Shown here one piece after another: positions 1 through 5,506 of a stretch of DNA of 5,541 bases (its first letter is position 1; every line of letters begins with the position of its first letter). Source of the stretch: AM-0621 sp964573505 (lineage in GTDB: Bacteria > Planctomycetota > Planctomycetia > Planctomycetales > Planctomycetaceae); NCBI GenBank assembly GCA_964573505.1, contig CAZNMS010000559.1:1-5541 (forward strand), read 5' to 3'. A program made the translations under genes and the position numbers. Under the pieces are notes generated by a model. That model did not search any database. It was not told where the DNA came from and worked only from the letters and a program-made list of their open reading frames with translations.

Positions 1-55
1 TCGTGAGATTTCGGGGCCGCAATGACTGCGTCCGAAGTCTCACGACTTCGGCTAC
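1..55. repeat. Family A REP pair, cut by the window edge
   Basis: This is a second copy of the 65-bp element at 1223-1287, in the opposite orientation and missing its outer left end. The right arm (32-55) is an 8-bp stem, ccgaagtc/gacttcgg, around the loop tcac, followed by ctac, which is GTAG read on the minus strand. The left arm is cut within its stem, and only its loop and 3' half (1-14) remain. The middle (about 15-31) matches the reverse complement of the middle of the 1223-1287 copy apart from one base. It lies 35 bp beyond the stop codon of the DUF1579-VOC gene. Bases 56-90, between the repeat and that stop codon, hold nothing I recognise. Confidence 0.8.
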
Positions 56-90
56 CAATGAAGCGCGCGACGCGACGACTGACCGGCGAC

Positions 91-1044
91 CTACTTCCCG
101 CCGAACGAAAACGCTCGCTCCATTGCTGCCTGCATCTCTGCAGGAGTCAGCTTTTGCTTCGTCGTTGCGAGCGACCACTTATGGCCGAAGGGATCGATCA
201 CTTGTCCGTAGCGATCGCCCCAGAACATGTCGGCAGCAGGCATTGCCACAACCGCGCCGGCGGCGACTGCTTGAGCGATCGCGGCATCAACGTCGGGCAC
301 CTTCAAGTGCAGCGTGACCGGCGTGCCTTTGAGGGCCTTCGGTCCGACACATCCCCAATCGGGATTTTCTTCGGCGAGCATCACCGCCCCACAACCGATC
401 CGCACGCAGCCGTGCATGAGCTTGCCTCCCGGTCCGAGCAACCTCAGTTCTTCGGTCGCATTGAAGGCTCGCTTGTAGAAGTCGATCGCTGCGATGCCGT
501 CAGCGCAGATCAAATGCGGAGTCACTGTCGGCTCGGGATCGCAATTCGCAGCGGCTGATGATGAGGCTCGCTGAAACGTCCCCTGCATGAAGTCGACCCA
601 CTGGCCGTCGGGAGTTTGCATGCGCGAGCGGAGAATGAACTGCTTGTCGTCAACGACTTCGATGATGTCCTGATACGGAATCAGCGTGTTCTCATCGGTA
701 AAGCTCGGACCTTCTGAGTCGAGCGTCAGTACTTTCTTCGACTCATCGAGCGTGCCGGCATACGGCCAAAGTCGCGTCATGACCGAAGCGATGAACGAGC
801 CGACAAACTTCGTCTGCTTCGGGTCGTAGCCGAGTTGAATGAGCGACCGCGTCTCCGAGCCATCCGGCGCCGGTCCCGTCATCTCCAGCAAGATCCACAA
901 CTCGCCGAGCGCGGTCGTCTTCGCCGTGCCGGCACATTTCATCGGCGGCTGATCCGGTCCCATGACACATTCATGCTCGTAGGTCCAATCGCCCATGAGT
1001 TGCTTCAGCCATTGATGTTCCATCTGCGGTTCGGGAGCTTGCAT
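91..1044 (-). CDS. DUF1579-VOC fusion protein
   Basis: The 317-residue protein has two domains. Residues about 1-160 match the DUF1579 family: the MGDW motif at 17-20, GYDP at 72-75, a following FVGSF...RLW segment, and a closing DFMQGTFQR at 151-159. Residues about 172-317 form a VOC (glyoxalase/bleomycin-resistance) domain of the PhnB-like type, with TPHLIC at 175-180, IDFYKRAF at 187-194, a second-half HLKVPDVDAA and the typical close DPFGHKWSLAT at 284-294. A short Ser/Ala-rich linker (160-167) joins them. There is no signal peptide, so it is probably cytoplasmic. VOC proteins bind metals or small molecules; H177 and H246 are candidate ligands, but the substrate is unknown. An in-frame reading extends 36 codons upstream to 1152. 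It runs into a repeat and lacks domain similarity. The ATG at 1044 has AAGGAA six bases upstream and starts the DUF1579 fold correctly. It is the last of three leftward genes, with a 437-bp gap before it. Confidence 0.9.
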   Translation of the reverse strand: MQAPEPQMEHQWLKQLMGDWTYEHECVMGPDQPPMKCAGTAKTTALGELWILLEMTGPAPDGSETRSLIQLGYDPKQTKFVGSFIASVMTRLWPYAGTLDESKKVLTLDSEGPSFTDENTLIPYQDIIEVVDDKQFILRSRMQTPDGQWVDFMQGTFQRASSSAAANCDPEPTVTPHLICADGIAAIDFYKRAFNATEELRLLGPGGKLMHGCVRIGCGAVMLAEENPDWGCVGPKALKGTPVTLHLKVPDVDAAIAQAVAAGAVVAMPAADMFWGDRYGQVIDPFGHKWSLATTKQKLTPAEMQAAMERAFSFGGK

Positions 1045-1050
1045 CGTTGA

Positions 1051-1056
1051 TTCCTT
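1051..1056 (-). promoter_or_regulatory. RBS of the DUF1579-VOC gene
   Basis: The minus strand reads AAGGAA, six bases before the ATG at 1044. It supports this start over the upstream in-frame start at 1152, which lies in repeat DNA. Confidence 0.6.
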
Positions 1057-1108
1057 GAGCGGAGTAATAATGGTGACATGTAGTTTGCAATGCAGTGCAC
1101 AAAGCCAA

Positions 1109-1481
1109 CTTGGAGTGCTCCGACCTGTCGGAGCCTTCCATTTCAGCGGCACGGTTTGCGTGAAGAACGCTCGACATCGCCGTCAGAGTCGGATTCTTCA
1201 TTCGTAAGGTCTGCTCATGTTTGTAGCCGAAGTCGTGAGACTTCGGACGCAGTCACTGCGGCCCCGAAATCTGACGATTTCGGCTACGGGGGACTGCGGT
1301 CGCTCCGCGTCAGGCAGCGACGTAGTGCGTCTCGGATGGAGTAAGACTTCAACGAGCCCGTTTGGAACGAGCGTCACGAATTCCCTCACAGCGACACCGT
1401 CTCTATGACGGCCTCTTCGGCTGATCATGGGGCCTTTGCGCCGCTGAAATGGTGGGCTCCGACAGGTCGGAGCACTCCAAG
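1109..1481. repeat. Family C inverted pair spanning the gene gap
   Basis: Two 42-nt units, 1109-1150 and 1440-1481, are inverted copies of each other with two mismatches. Each begins cttGGAGt at its outer end, then an 8-bp stem GCTCCGAC/GTCGGAGC with a 2-nt centre, and ends in cagcggc at its inner end. The right unit begins directly after the TAA stop of the SRPBCC gene. The 289 bp between the units hold a family A element (1223-1287) and about 150 bp (1288-1439) in which I see no gene, only a small hairpin ccgtc/gacgg at 1397-1411. Together these explain most of the 437-bp gene-free gap 1045-1481. Confidence 0.8.
1223..1287. repeat. Family A REP pair (complete, 65 bp)
   Basis: The element is two 24-nt arms facing each other with a 17-nt spacer. 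The left arm (1223-1246) is GTAG, then the stem ccgaagtc/gacttcgg around the loop gtga. The right arm (1264-1287) is the stem ccgaaatc/gatttcgg around tgac, then ctac. The spacer contains the near-palindrome cgcagtcactgcg. The arms differ by one base pair in the stem (G-C in one, A-T in the other), so both halves changed together. There is no T-run beside it, so it is not a classical terminator. Confidence 0.88.
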
Positions 1482-2054
1482 TTACGCTTCGACGATCGCC
1501 TTCATGCCGTTGAGCCCTTCGAGAAAGCTGTCGCCGCACATCTTGTCCATGCTCATGAAGAAGCCCATCACCTTCATGAAGAAGTTGAGCTTGCCGATCA
1601 TCGACCATGAAACAACGACGAACTCGCCTTCAGGCACGACTGTGAAACGCACTTCGTTCGTGCCGGGGAACGGTCGAAAGAACTCCAGTCGCATCACAAC
1701 CAATTCGTTGGGTCGAGTCTCAACGATCGTCTGTCGTCCGGCACCGACGCTTTTCGCGCCGTCCCATTCGTAGATCGCTCCGACGCCGGCATCGGCTCCC
1801 GAATAAGTCTGCTTCACGTTCGGGTCCAATTTGAGCCATGGATTCCAGTCATTCATGCGATGCAGATCGTTGACTTGCTCAAAGGCCCGCGCGGCGGATG
1901 TCTTCATCTTCAACGACCGAGTGACCGTGAAGTCATTCGGCTTCATCGCTGCGATCAGCAGCAAGAGTGCAATGAGACCGGCAACAGAAATTACCGCGAT
2001 CAACGCCGGATGCAGTGCGGCAAGGATCGCGGGAACAAGAATTACAGCAAACAT
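1482..2054 (-). CDS. membrane-anchored SRPBCC-family protein
   Basis: The 190-residue protein starts with a hydrophobic region, residues 1-37, long enough for one or two membrane helices (MFAVILVPAILAAL, then about 16-37). The rest is an SRPBCC (START/polyketide-cyclase-like) fold. Features typical of that family are WNPWLKLDPNV at 70-80, YSGADAGVGAIYEWDG at 84-99, the PNELVVMRL strand at 115-123, and a C-terminal helix MDKMCGDSFLEGLNGMK at 169-185. Such folds form a deep pocket for hydrophobic ligands; the ligand here is unknown. The frame is open from a TTG at 2177, but those 41 extra codons read through a family A repeat arm. The ATG at 2054 is preceded by GGAAGG with 8-nt spacing and starts the natural hydrophobic N-terminus. 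The stop codon directly abuts a family C repeat. The DUF1579-VOC gene follows on the same strand after 437 bp, so cotranscription is possible but not shown. Confidence 0.87.
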   Translation of the reverse strand: MFAVILVPAILAALHPALIAVISVAGLIALLLLIAAMKPNDFTVTRSLKMKTSAARAFEQVNDLHRMNDWNPWLKLDPNVKQTYSGADAGVGAIYEWDGAKSVGAGRQTIVETRPNELVVMRLEFFRPFPGTNEVRFTVVPEGEFVVVSWSMIGKLNFFMKVMGFFMSMDKMCGDSFLEGLNGMKAIVEA

Positions 2055-2062
2055 GAGATCGG

Positions 2063-2068
2063 CCTTCC
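2063..2068 (-). promoter_or_regulatory. RBS of the SRPBCC gene
   Basis: The minus strand reads GGAAGG, 8 nt before the ATG at 2054. It decides the start against the longer reading from a TTG at 2177. Confidence 0.75.
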
Positions 2069-2117
2069 TTTCGATCAAAGTTTTGCCCCGCAGGGCAGCG
2101 CCGTTAAGGATTTTGAA

Positions 2118-2202
2118 GTAGCCGAAATCGTCAGATTTCGGGGAGTCGCGCAGGACTCGACAAACAATTGACTTCAAACCGAAATCTGACGATTTCGGCT
2201 AC
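2118..2202. repeat. Family A REP pair with identical arms
   Basis: The arms 2118-2141 and 2179-2202 are perfect 24-nt inverted copies. Each is GTAG followed by the stem ccgaaatc/gatttcgg with a 4-nt loop (gtca, reading inward). The 37-bp spacer differs from that of the 1223-1287 copy and carries its own small hairpin, gagtc/gactc, at 2143-2157. The element lies 63 bp upstream of the SRPBCC start, in the 297-bp gap 2055-2351. Between it and the start is another small hairpin, tgccc/gggca at 2084-2097, just upstream of the RBS. Confidence 0.9.
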
Positions 2203-2243
2203 TTACAAAGGTTGTCCCGAAGCAGCTTGGGAAATCAGCCGGA

Positions 2244-2349
2244 GTCTGTCCGCGAAGTGGGATAGGCATCCTGCCTGTCGGCAGAGGTACTCCGATCTGG
2301 AACAATTCTGACAGGCTGGAAGCCTATCCCACGATCTCTTCGGACAGAC
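2244..2349. repeat. Family B REP pair nested in a 9-bp inverted repeat
   Basis: The inner arms 2257-2279 and 2310-2332 are 23-nt inverted copies. Each is GTGG, then an 8-bp stem around the loop tcc. The left stem is gataggca/tgcctgtc and the right one, read from its outer end, is gataggct/agcctgtc, so the top base pair flips from A-T to T-A with pairing kept. Around them gtctgtccg (2244-2252) and cggacagac (2341-2349) form a perfect 9-bp outer repeat. The outer right end lies two bases beyond the DUF4253 stop codon. It could stop or stabilise transcripts, but there is no T-run. Confidence 0.85.
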
Positions 2350-2351
2350 GC

Positions 2352-3023
2352 TTACTCCCACCAGAAGTACCAGAACTCGGAGTTCATCAGCGCGGCAGCG
2401 AGTTCCGCGACGGTGTCGGTGCCCTGCAGCACGATGTCCGGGCAGTACGAGTAGTGCTCCCATGCGAGTTCGAGAGCTGCTTCGGGAGTCGTCGGCGGAT
2501 TTGCGACCCAACATTGGACGATGTCGCCCGTCACACTCATCACTTCGGCGCCGTACTTCTCGGCCCAGTAACGATGCACCGCACAATGGTCGGCGGCATC
2601 CGGGCACGAGTTCCATCCGCCCCACATGAGAGCTGCGAATGCCTGATACGGCTGCTTGATCGGCAGCAGAGCAATGCCGACTTCTTCTTTCGGCTCGTTC
2701 GTTTCGAGATCGAGATACGTCACCAGTTCGAGCTGCGAAACGTTCTCCGTCGGCCACTCACCGGGCTGCCCGTCCGTTAATCGCTCGGAACGCAGCTCCG
2801 TCAGCCACTTCCCAACTTTGACATGACTGGCTGCTTCGAGAATCGACTGCGGCGTGAGTCCTTCATCCGCACCCATCTCGATGCATTCCTGAATCTGATC
2901 GCAGTCGAATTCGTCACCGATGAGCACGGGATAAAGACCGGTCTTCGGGAACTGTTCTCGCAACTTGGCCAATTCCTCGAGCACCACTTCACCAGCAAAC
3001 GTCTCTAAAGAGATTTCCGACAT
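2352..3023 (-). CDS. DUF4253 domain protein
   Basis: The 223-residue protein has no signal peptide or membrane segment and is acidic overall. The C-terminal half, residues about 115-223, matches DUF4253: PYQAFAALMWGGWNSCP at 125-141, HRYWAEKYGAEVMSVTGD at 150-167, CWVANPPTTPEAALELAWEH at 171-190, then YSYCPDIV at 191-198 and the aromatic end EFWYFWW at 216-222. The N-terminal half (about 1-110) has a GLYPVLIGDE segment at 29-38, also typical of the family. The function of DUF4253 is not known to me and none is proposed. A TTG two codons upstream is in frame, but AAAAGG sits 6 nt before the ATG at 3023 and would touch the TTG, so the ATG is preferred. It is the first of three leftward genes, and its promoter must lie in 3024-3370. 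Confidence 0.88.
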   Translation of the reverse strand: MSEISLETFAGEVVLEELAKLREQFPKTGLYPVLIGDEFDCDQIQECIEMGADEGLTPQSILEAASHVKVGKWLTELRSERLTDGQPGEWPTENVSQLELVTYLDLETNEPKEEVGIALLPIKQPYQAFAALMWGGWNSCPDAADHCAVHRYWAEKYGAEVMSVTGDIVQCWVANPPTTPEAALELAWEHYSYCPDIVLQGTDTVAELAAALMNSEFWYFWWE

Positions 3024-3231
3024 GCGCAACCTTTTGATCTTCTTGAATGAACGACGAACGCCTTAAGCGGGCGGGACGATGACACCGTCCGCACCGAGCC
3101 TCAATCGAGCATCACAGCATTCGAAACGAAGAGTCGTTCTGACCGCCCTCAATGCCTGCCCGTGAGTTGGGCGACCACTGGCAACGCGCTAGAGTCCGCC
3201 CCCGCTTCGACCGACCTCGGAATTTGTCCGA
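3024..3231. other. divergent gap, left part, no gene seen
   Basis: This stretch lies upstream of both the leftward DUF4253 gene and the rightward ThuA gene. I see only weak short hairpins (for example aacga/tcgtt near 3126-3139) and no convincing -35/-10 pair. Promoters for both genes should be here or in 3322-3357. The rest of the 347-bp gap is the family E repeat. Confidence 0.5.
3030..3035 (-). promoter_or_regulatory. RBS of the DUF4253 gene
   Basis: The minus strand reads AAAAGG, 6 nt before the ATG at 3023. It leaves no room for the in-frame TTG at 3029. Confidence 0.6.
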
Positions 3232-3321
3232 GTAGCAAGGACTTCCAGTCCGTGCGGCCTTTTCGGATGTTCGACGCCGTTTGAACTCGGCCAAGAAGCA
3301 CGGGCTGAAAGCCCCTGCTAC
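3232..3321. repeat. Family E REP pair, 90 bp
   Basis: The two 24-nt arms are 3232-3255 and 3298-3321, inverted, with a 42-bp spacer. Each starts with GTAGCA at its outer end and has a stem-loop around a 5-nt loop. The left stem is gcaaggac/gtccgtgc and the right one, read from its outer end, is gcaggggc/gcccgtgc. Both have a single mismatch at the fourth stem position (A against G, G against G). It lies 49 bp before the ThuA start. The ThuA frame stays open back to an ATG at 3281 inside the spacer, so a longest-ORF call would wrongly include part of this repeat. Confidence 0.78.
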
Positions 3322-3357
3322 GACCACTCGGACCGACTCCTATTCGCCTTTCACTTT

Positions 3358-3363
3358 GAGGGA
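3358..3363 (+). promoter_or_regulatory. RBS of the ThuA gene
   Basis: GAGGGA lies 7 nt before the ATG at 3371. It decides the start in favour of the form with a clean signal peptide over the ATG at 3281. Confidence 0.75.
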
Positions 3364-3370
3364 CTCACTC

Positions 3371-4210
3371 ATGAAACGATTGCTGTGTTTGGCACTGGCG
3401 CTGTGCTGCCTGAACTCGCAGGTGCAAGCTGACGAGAAGCCTGCAACGAAGCTCAAAGGACTGCTTGTTACGGGCGGTTGCTGTCACGACTACGAGAACC
3501 AAAAGCGGATCATCACCGAAGGGCTCGGGCAACGAGTCAGCATCAGCTTTGACGTCGTGCATGAGGGCGGGGCCGGGCGAGATCACAAAGTCTCGGTCTA
3601 TCAGCAAACCGGTTGGGCGAAGAAGTATGACGTCGTCGTTCACAACGAATGCTTCGGCGACATGAAGGACGATGCGCTCATCAAGTCGGTCGCTCAAGCT
3701 CACTTCGAAGGCGTACCCGGCGTCTTCATTCATTGCTCGCTGCACTCGTACCGCAACGCTCCGGTTGGAGCGGACGCATGGCGCGAGTTGCTCGGCGTCA
3801 CATCTCGGCGGCATGAAAAGCAACGCGCGGAAATGGTTCGCAGCGTCAAAGCCGATCACCCCGTCATGCTCGGCTTCCCGAAAGAGTGGAAGACGCCGAA
3901 CGGCGAGCTGTATGTGATCGAGAAAGTTTGGCCGAACTGCACGCCGCTCGCTCAAGCATTCGGTGAAGACACGAAGCAGGATCACACCGTCATTTGGACC
4001 AATCAGTTCGGCAAGGCGCGAGTCTTCGGCACGTCACTCGGTCATCACAACGAAACGATGAATACCGAAGAGTGGCTCGGCGTTGTCTCGCGCGGACTCT
4101 TGTGGTCGGTCGACAAGCTCGACGATCAAGGCAAAGCCAAAGCCGGTTTCGAAGGCACCGGCATCAAGCCGATCAAGCTCGCGGGCTTAGAGCCGAAGCC
4201 GGAGAAGTGA
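3371..4210 (+). CDS. secreted ThuA-domain protein
   Basis: The 279-residue protein has a Sec signal peptide: MKR, a hydrophobic core to about residue 15, and a likely cut after A20 (VQA, then DEKP). The bases before the first cysteine do not make a good lipobox. The mature part is a ThuA domain (class I glutamine-amidotransferase-like flavodoxin fold): LLVTGGCCHDYENQK at 31-45, YDVVVHNECFGD at 86-97, a strand-turn GVFIHCSLHSYR at 117-128, TSRRHEK at 144-150, and HTVIWTNQFGKARVFGTSLGHHNETM at 205-230. ThuA proteins are linked to sugar or trehalose use, but the catalytic role is unsettled and many secreted forms occur in planctomycetes. C122 sits where the nucleophile elbow of amidotransferases lies; whether it acts is unknown. 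Residues 250-279 are a lysine-rich, probably flexible tail. An in-frame ATG at 3281 is rejected because the extension is repeat DNA and would bury the signal peptide. Its stop overlaps the outer end of the family D repeat. Confidence 0.9.
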   Translation: MKRLLCLALALCCLNSQVQADEKPATKLKGLLVTGGCCHDYENQKRIITEGLGQRVSISFDVVHEGGAGRDHKVSVYQQTGWAKKYDVVVHNECFGDMKDDALIKSVAQAHFEGVPGVFIHCSLHSYRNAPVGADAWRELLGVTSRRHEKQRAEMVRSVKADHPVMLGFPKEWKTPNGELYVIEKVWPNCTPLAQAFGEDTKQDHTVIWTNQFGKARVFGTSLGHHNETMNTEEWLGVVSRGLLWSVDKLDDQGKAKAGFEGTGIKPIKLAGLEPKPEK

Positions 4211-4332
4211 GGCGAGCGGCAGATGTGTTTATACCGGTACGACGGACATGTAGTCCGTCGCGCCCGATCCTCGACGGACTACAAGTCCGTCGTACAAGAA
4301 TTCGCAGGTAGGTTCTGAACTGCCGCTCGCCT
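4210..4332. repeat. Family D REP pair nested in a 13-bp inverted repeat
   Basis: The arms 4237-4260 and 4272-4295 are 24-nt inverted copies with one difference, in the loop. Each is gta followed by an 8-bp stem cgacggac/gtccgtcg with a 5-nt loop. The spacer is 11 bp. Around them, 4210-4222 (aggcgagcggcag) and 4320-4332 form a perfect 13-bp inverted repeat. The outer left copy begins on the last base of the ThuA stop codon. No T-run follows, so a classical terminator is unlikely, though the whole could fold as one branched structure in the 3' end of the ThuA mRNA. Confidence 0.85.
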
Positions 4333-4338
4333 AAGAAT

Positions 4339-4521
4339 CTTGGAGTGCTCCGGCTCGGCGGAGCCCTCCATTCTCAGCGGCTCAATGATCTCGCGCCGCA
4401 ATGACGATTGACCGTCGCAATAACACGTCCTGCGGGACTCGGTCATGACGCGAGACTCGTCTCATCAAGAACTCGACGCGCCGCTGAGTCGGAGGGCTTC
4501 GTCGAGCCGAAGCACTCCAAG
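4339..4521. repeat. Family C inverted pair upstream of cbiM
   Basis: The units are 4339-4381 (43 nt) and 4480-4521 (42 nt, inverted), with 98 bp between. Outer ends are cttGGAGt and inner ends cagcggc, as in the pair at 1109-1481. Stems are gctccg/cggagc on the left and, read from the outer end, gcttcg/cgaagc on the right. The third-last pair is C-G in one and T-A in the other, a compensatory change. The 98 bp between hold a lone TTGACC at 4408-4413 with no fitting -10. The right unit ends 19 bp before the cbiM start. With the family D element this fills most of the 330-bp gap 4211-4540. Confidence 0.78.
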
Positions 4522-4540
4522 ATCAAGAAGACTTCGCGCG

Positions 4541-5506
4541 ATGCATATTCAAGATGGTTATCTCAGCACTCCGGTCTGTGTAGCAACTGCTACAGTCGCG
4601 ACAGCGGCGGTCGGCTATTCGTTGCACAAGCTGAAGGACTCATTGGCCGATCGCACCGTGCCGCTGACGGGCATGATGGCGTCGCTGATCTTCGCGGGGC
4701 AGATGGTCAACTTCCCGATCGGGCTGCCGGTCTCAGGGCATCTGCTCGGAGGGGTACTGGCAGCGGCGGTGTTGGGGCCATGGGCCGGATGCGTCGCGAT
4801 CTCGCTCGTGCTGCTCGTGCAATGGGCACTGTTCTCTGACGGAGGACTGACCGCGCTCGGTGCCAACATTTTGCATATGGGAGTCATCGGCGCGATCGGC
4901 GGTTATGCGGTGATGTCGACGTGCCGCAGGCTGCTCGGCGGCGGCTTTCGCGGCAACGTGATGGGAGCCGTTCTCGCTGCATGGGGCAGCGTGCTCGCAG
5001 CCGCTGCGCTGTTCTGTTTGGAGTTTCGACTCTCGTATGCCGCGACCGATTTCGACTTCGGCAAAATCTTCACCTTGATGGTCACCCTGCACTCACTCAT
5101 CGGGATCGGCGAGGCGGTCATCACCGGAGTGATCGTCGGCATGATCTATCAGCATCGAGTCGATCTCATTTACTCGCCGGAGACAAAAAGCACCGCGCGA
5201 GGCGCCAGCCGATTCGTCATCGCGGGCATGATTGCGTCGCTCGCAGTGGGAGCGTTCCTCGCGCCGTTCGCTTCCGAGTGGCCCGACGGGCTCGATGCCG
5301 TCGCCGAGAAGTTCAGCATCGCCGCATCAGACGGTGCGGTCGCGGGACTCTTCGAGGACTACGACAAAGTCCCCGCGCCCGTCGCTGCATGGCAGAGCTT
5401 GTCGGTCTCGATTGCTGGCATCGGCGGAACGCTGCTGGTCTTCGCGATCGCGATGCTGTTAGGCCGATTGGCACCGCGACCGGTGAATCTGTCTGAGCCC
5501 TCGTAG
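4541..5506 (+). CDS. cbiM: CbiM-type cobalt/nickel ECF transporter subunit with PDGLE tail
   Basis: The 321-residue membrane protein is the metal-recognising S component of an energy-coupling-factor importer for Co2+ or Ni2+. It begins MHIQDGYLS, the hallmark N-terminus of CbiM/NikM. In this family the amino group of Met1, His2 and a downstream histidine hold the metal. H67 in PVSGHLLGG (63-71) fits that third ligand. Further family segments are NFPIGLPVSGH at 57-67, WALFSDGGLTALGANILHMG at 95-114, and LHSLIGIGEAVITG at 183-196. About six helices fill residues 11-205. Residues about 222-321 form a PDGLE domain: a helix at 224-243, WPDGLDAVAEKF at 248-259 and a last helix at about 288-306, so the accessory NikN/CbiN-like part is fused. 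The frame is open from 4445, but the 32 extra residues come from a repeat and would destroy the metal site. The RBS is weak (AAGAAG, 10 nt upstream). The metal cannot be told from sequence. The ATPase and T component are not in the window. Confidence 0.93.
   Translation: MHIQDGYLSTPVCVATATVATAAVGYSLHKLKDSLADRTVPLTGMMASLIFAGQMVNFPIGLPVSGHLLGGVLAAAVLGPWAGCVAISLVLLVQWALFSDGGLTALGANILHMGVIGAIGGYAVMSTCRRLLGGGFRGNVMGAVLAAWGSVLAAAALFCLEFRLSYAATDFDFGKIFTLMVTLHSLIGIGEAVITGVIVGMIYQHRVDLIYSPETKSTARGASRFVIAGMIASLAVGAFLAPFASEWPDGLDAVAEKFSIAASDGAVAGLFEDYDKVPAPVAAWQSLSVSIAGIGGTLLVFAIAMLLGRLAPRPVNLSEPS

Noticed and set aside
22..558. A 178-codon open frame on the plus strand
   Set aside because: It begins in a repeat and runs antisense to the VOC domain, whose motifs are clear.
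1109..1481. A transposon or MITE with 42-bp terminal inverted repeats
   Set aside because: The same unit occurs elsewhere with a different spacing, I see no target-site duplication, and each end is itself a hairpin, so a pair of REP units fits better.
2084..2097. The hairpin tgccc/gggca as a regulatory element of the SRPBCC gene
   Set aside because: A 5-bp stem is easily found by chance in DNA of this composition, and no antisense or anti-RBS pairing is evident.
3365..3985. A 206-codon open frame on the minus strand
   Set aside because: It lies wholly opposite the ThuA gene, shows no recognisable domain and no RBS, and the plus-strand protein explains the sequence fully.
4237..4295. Family D hairpins as a classical intrinsic terminator
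   Set aside because: There is no T-run after either arm on either strand. The same holds for the other repeats, so termination is only a possibility.
4408..4436. TTGACC as a -35 box for cbiM
   Set aside because: The sequence at a 17-nt spacing is tgcggg, which does not resemble a -10 box.
4382..4540. Possible cobalamin riboswitch or nickel-regulator site before cbiM
   Set aside because: I found no B12-box-like sequence and no convincing regulator palindrome. The region is mostly the family C repeat.
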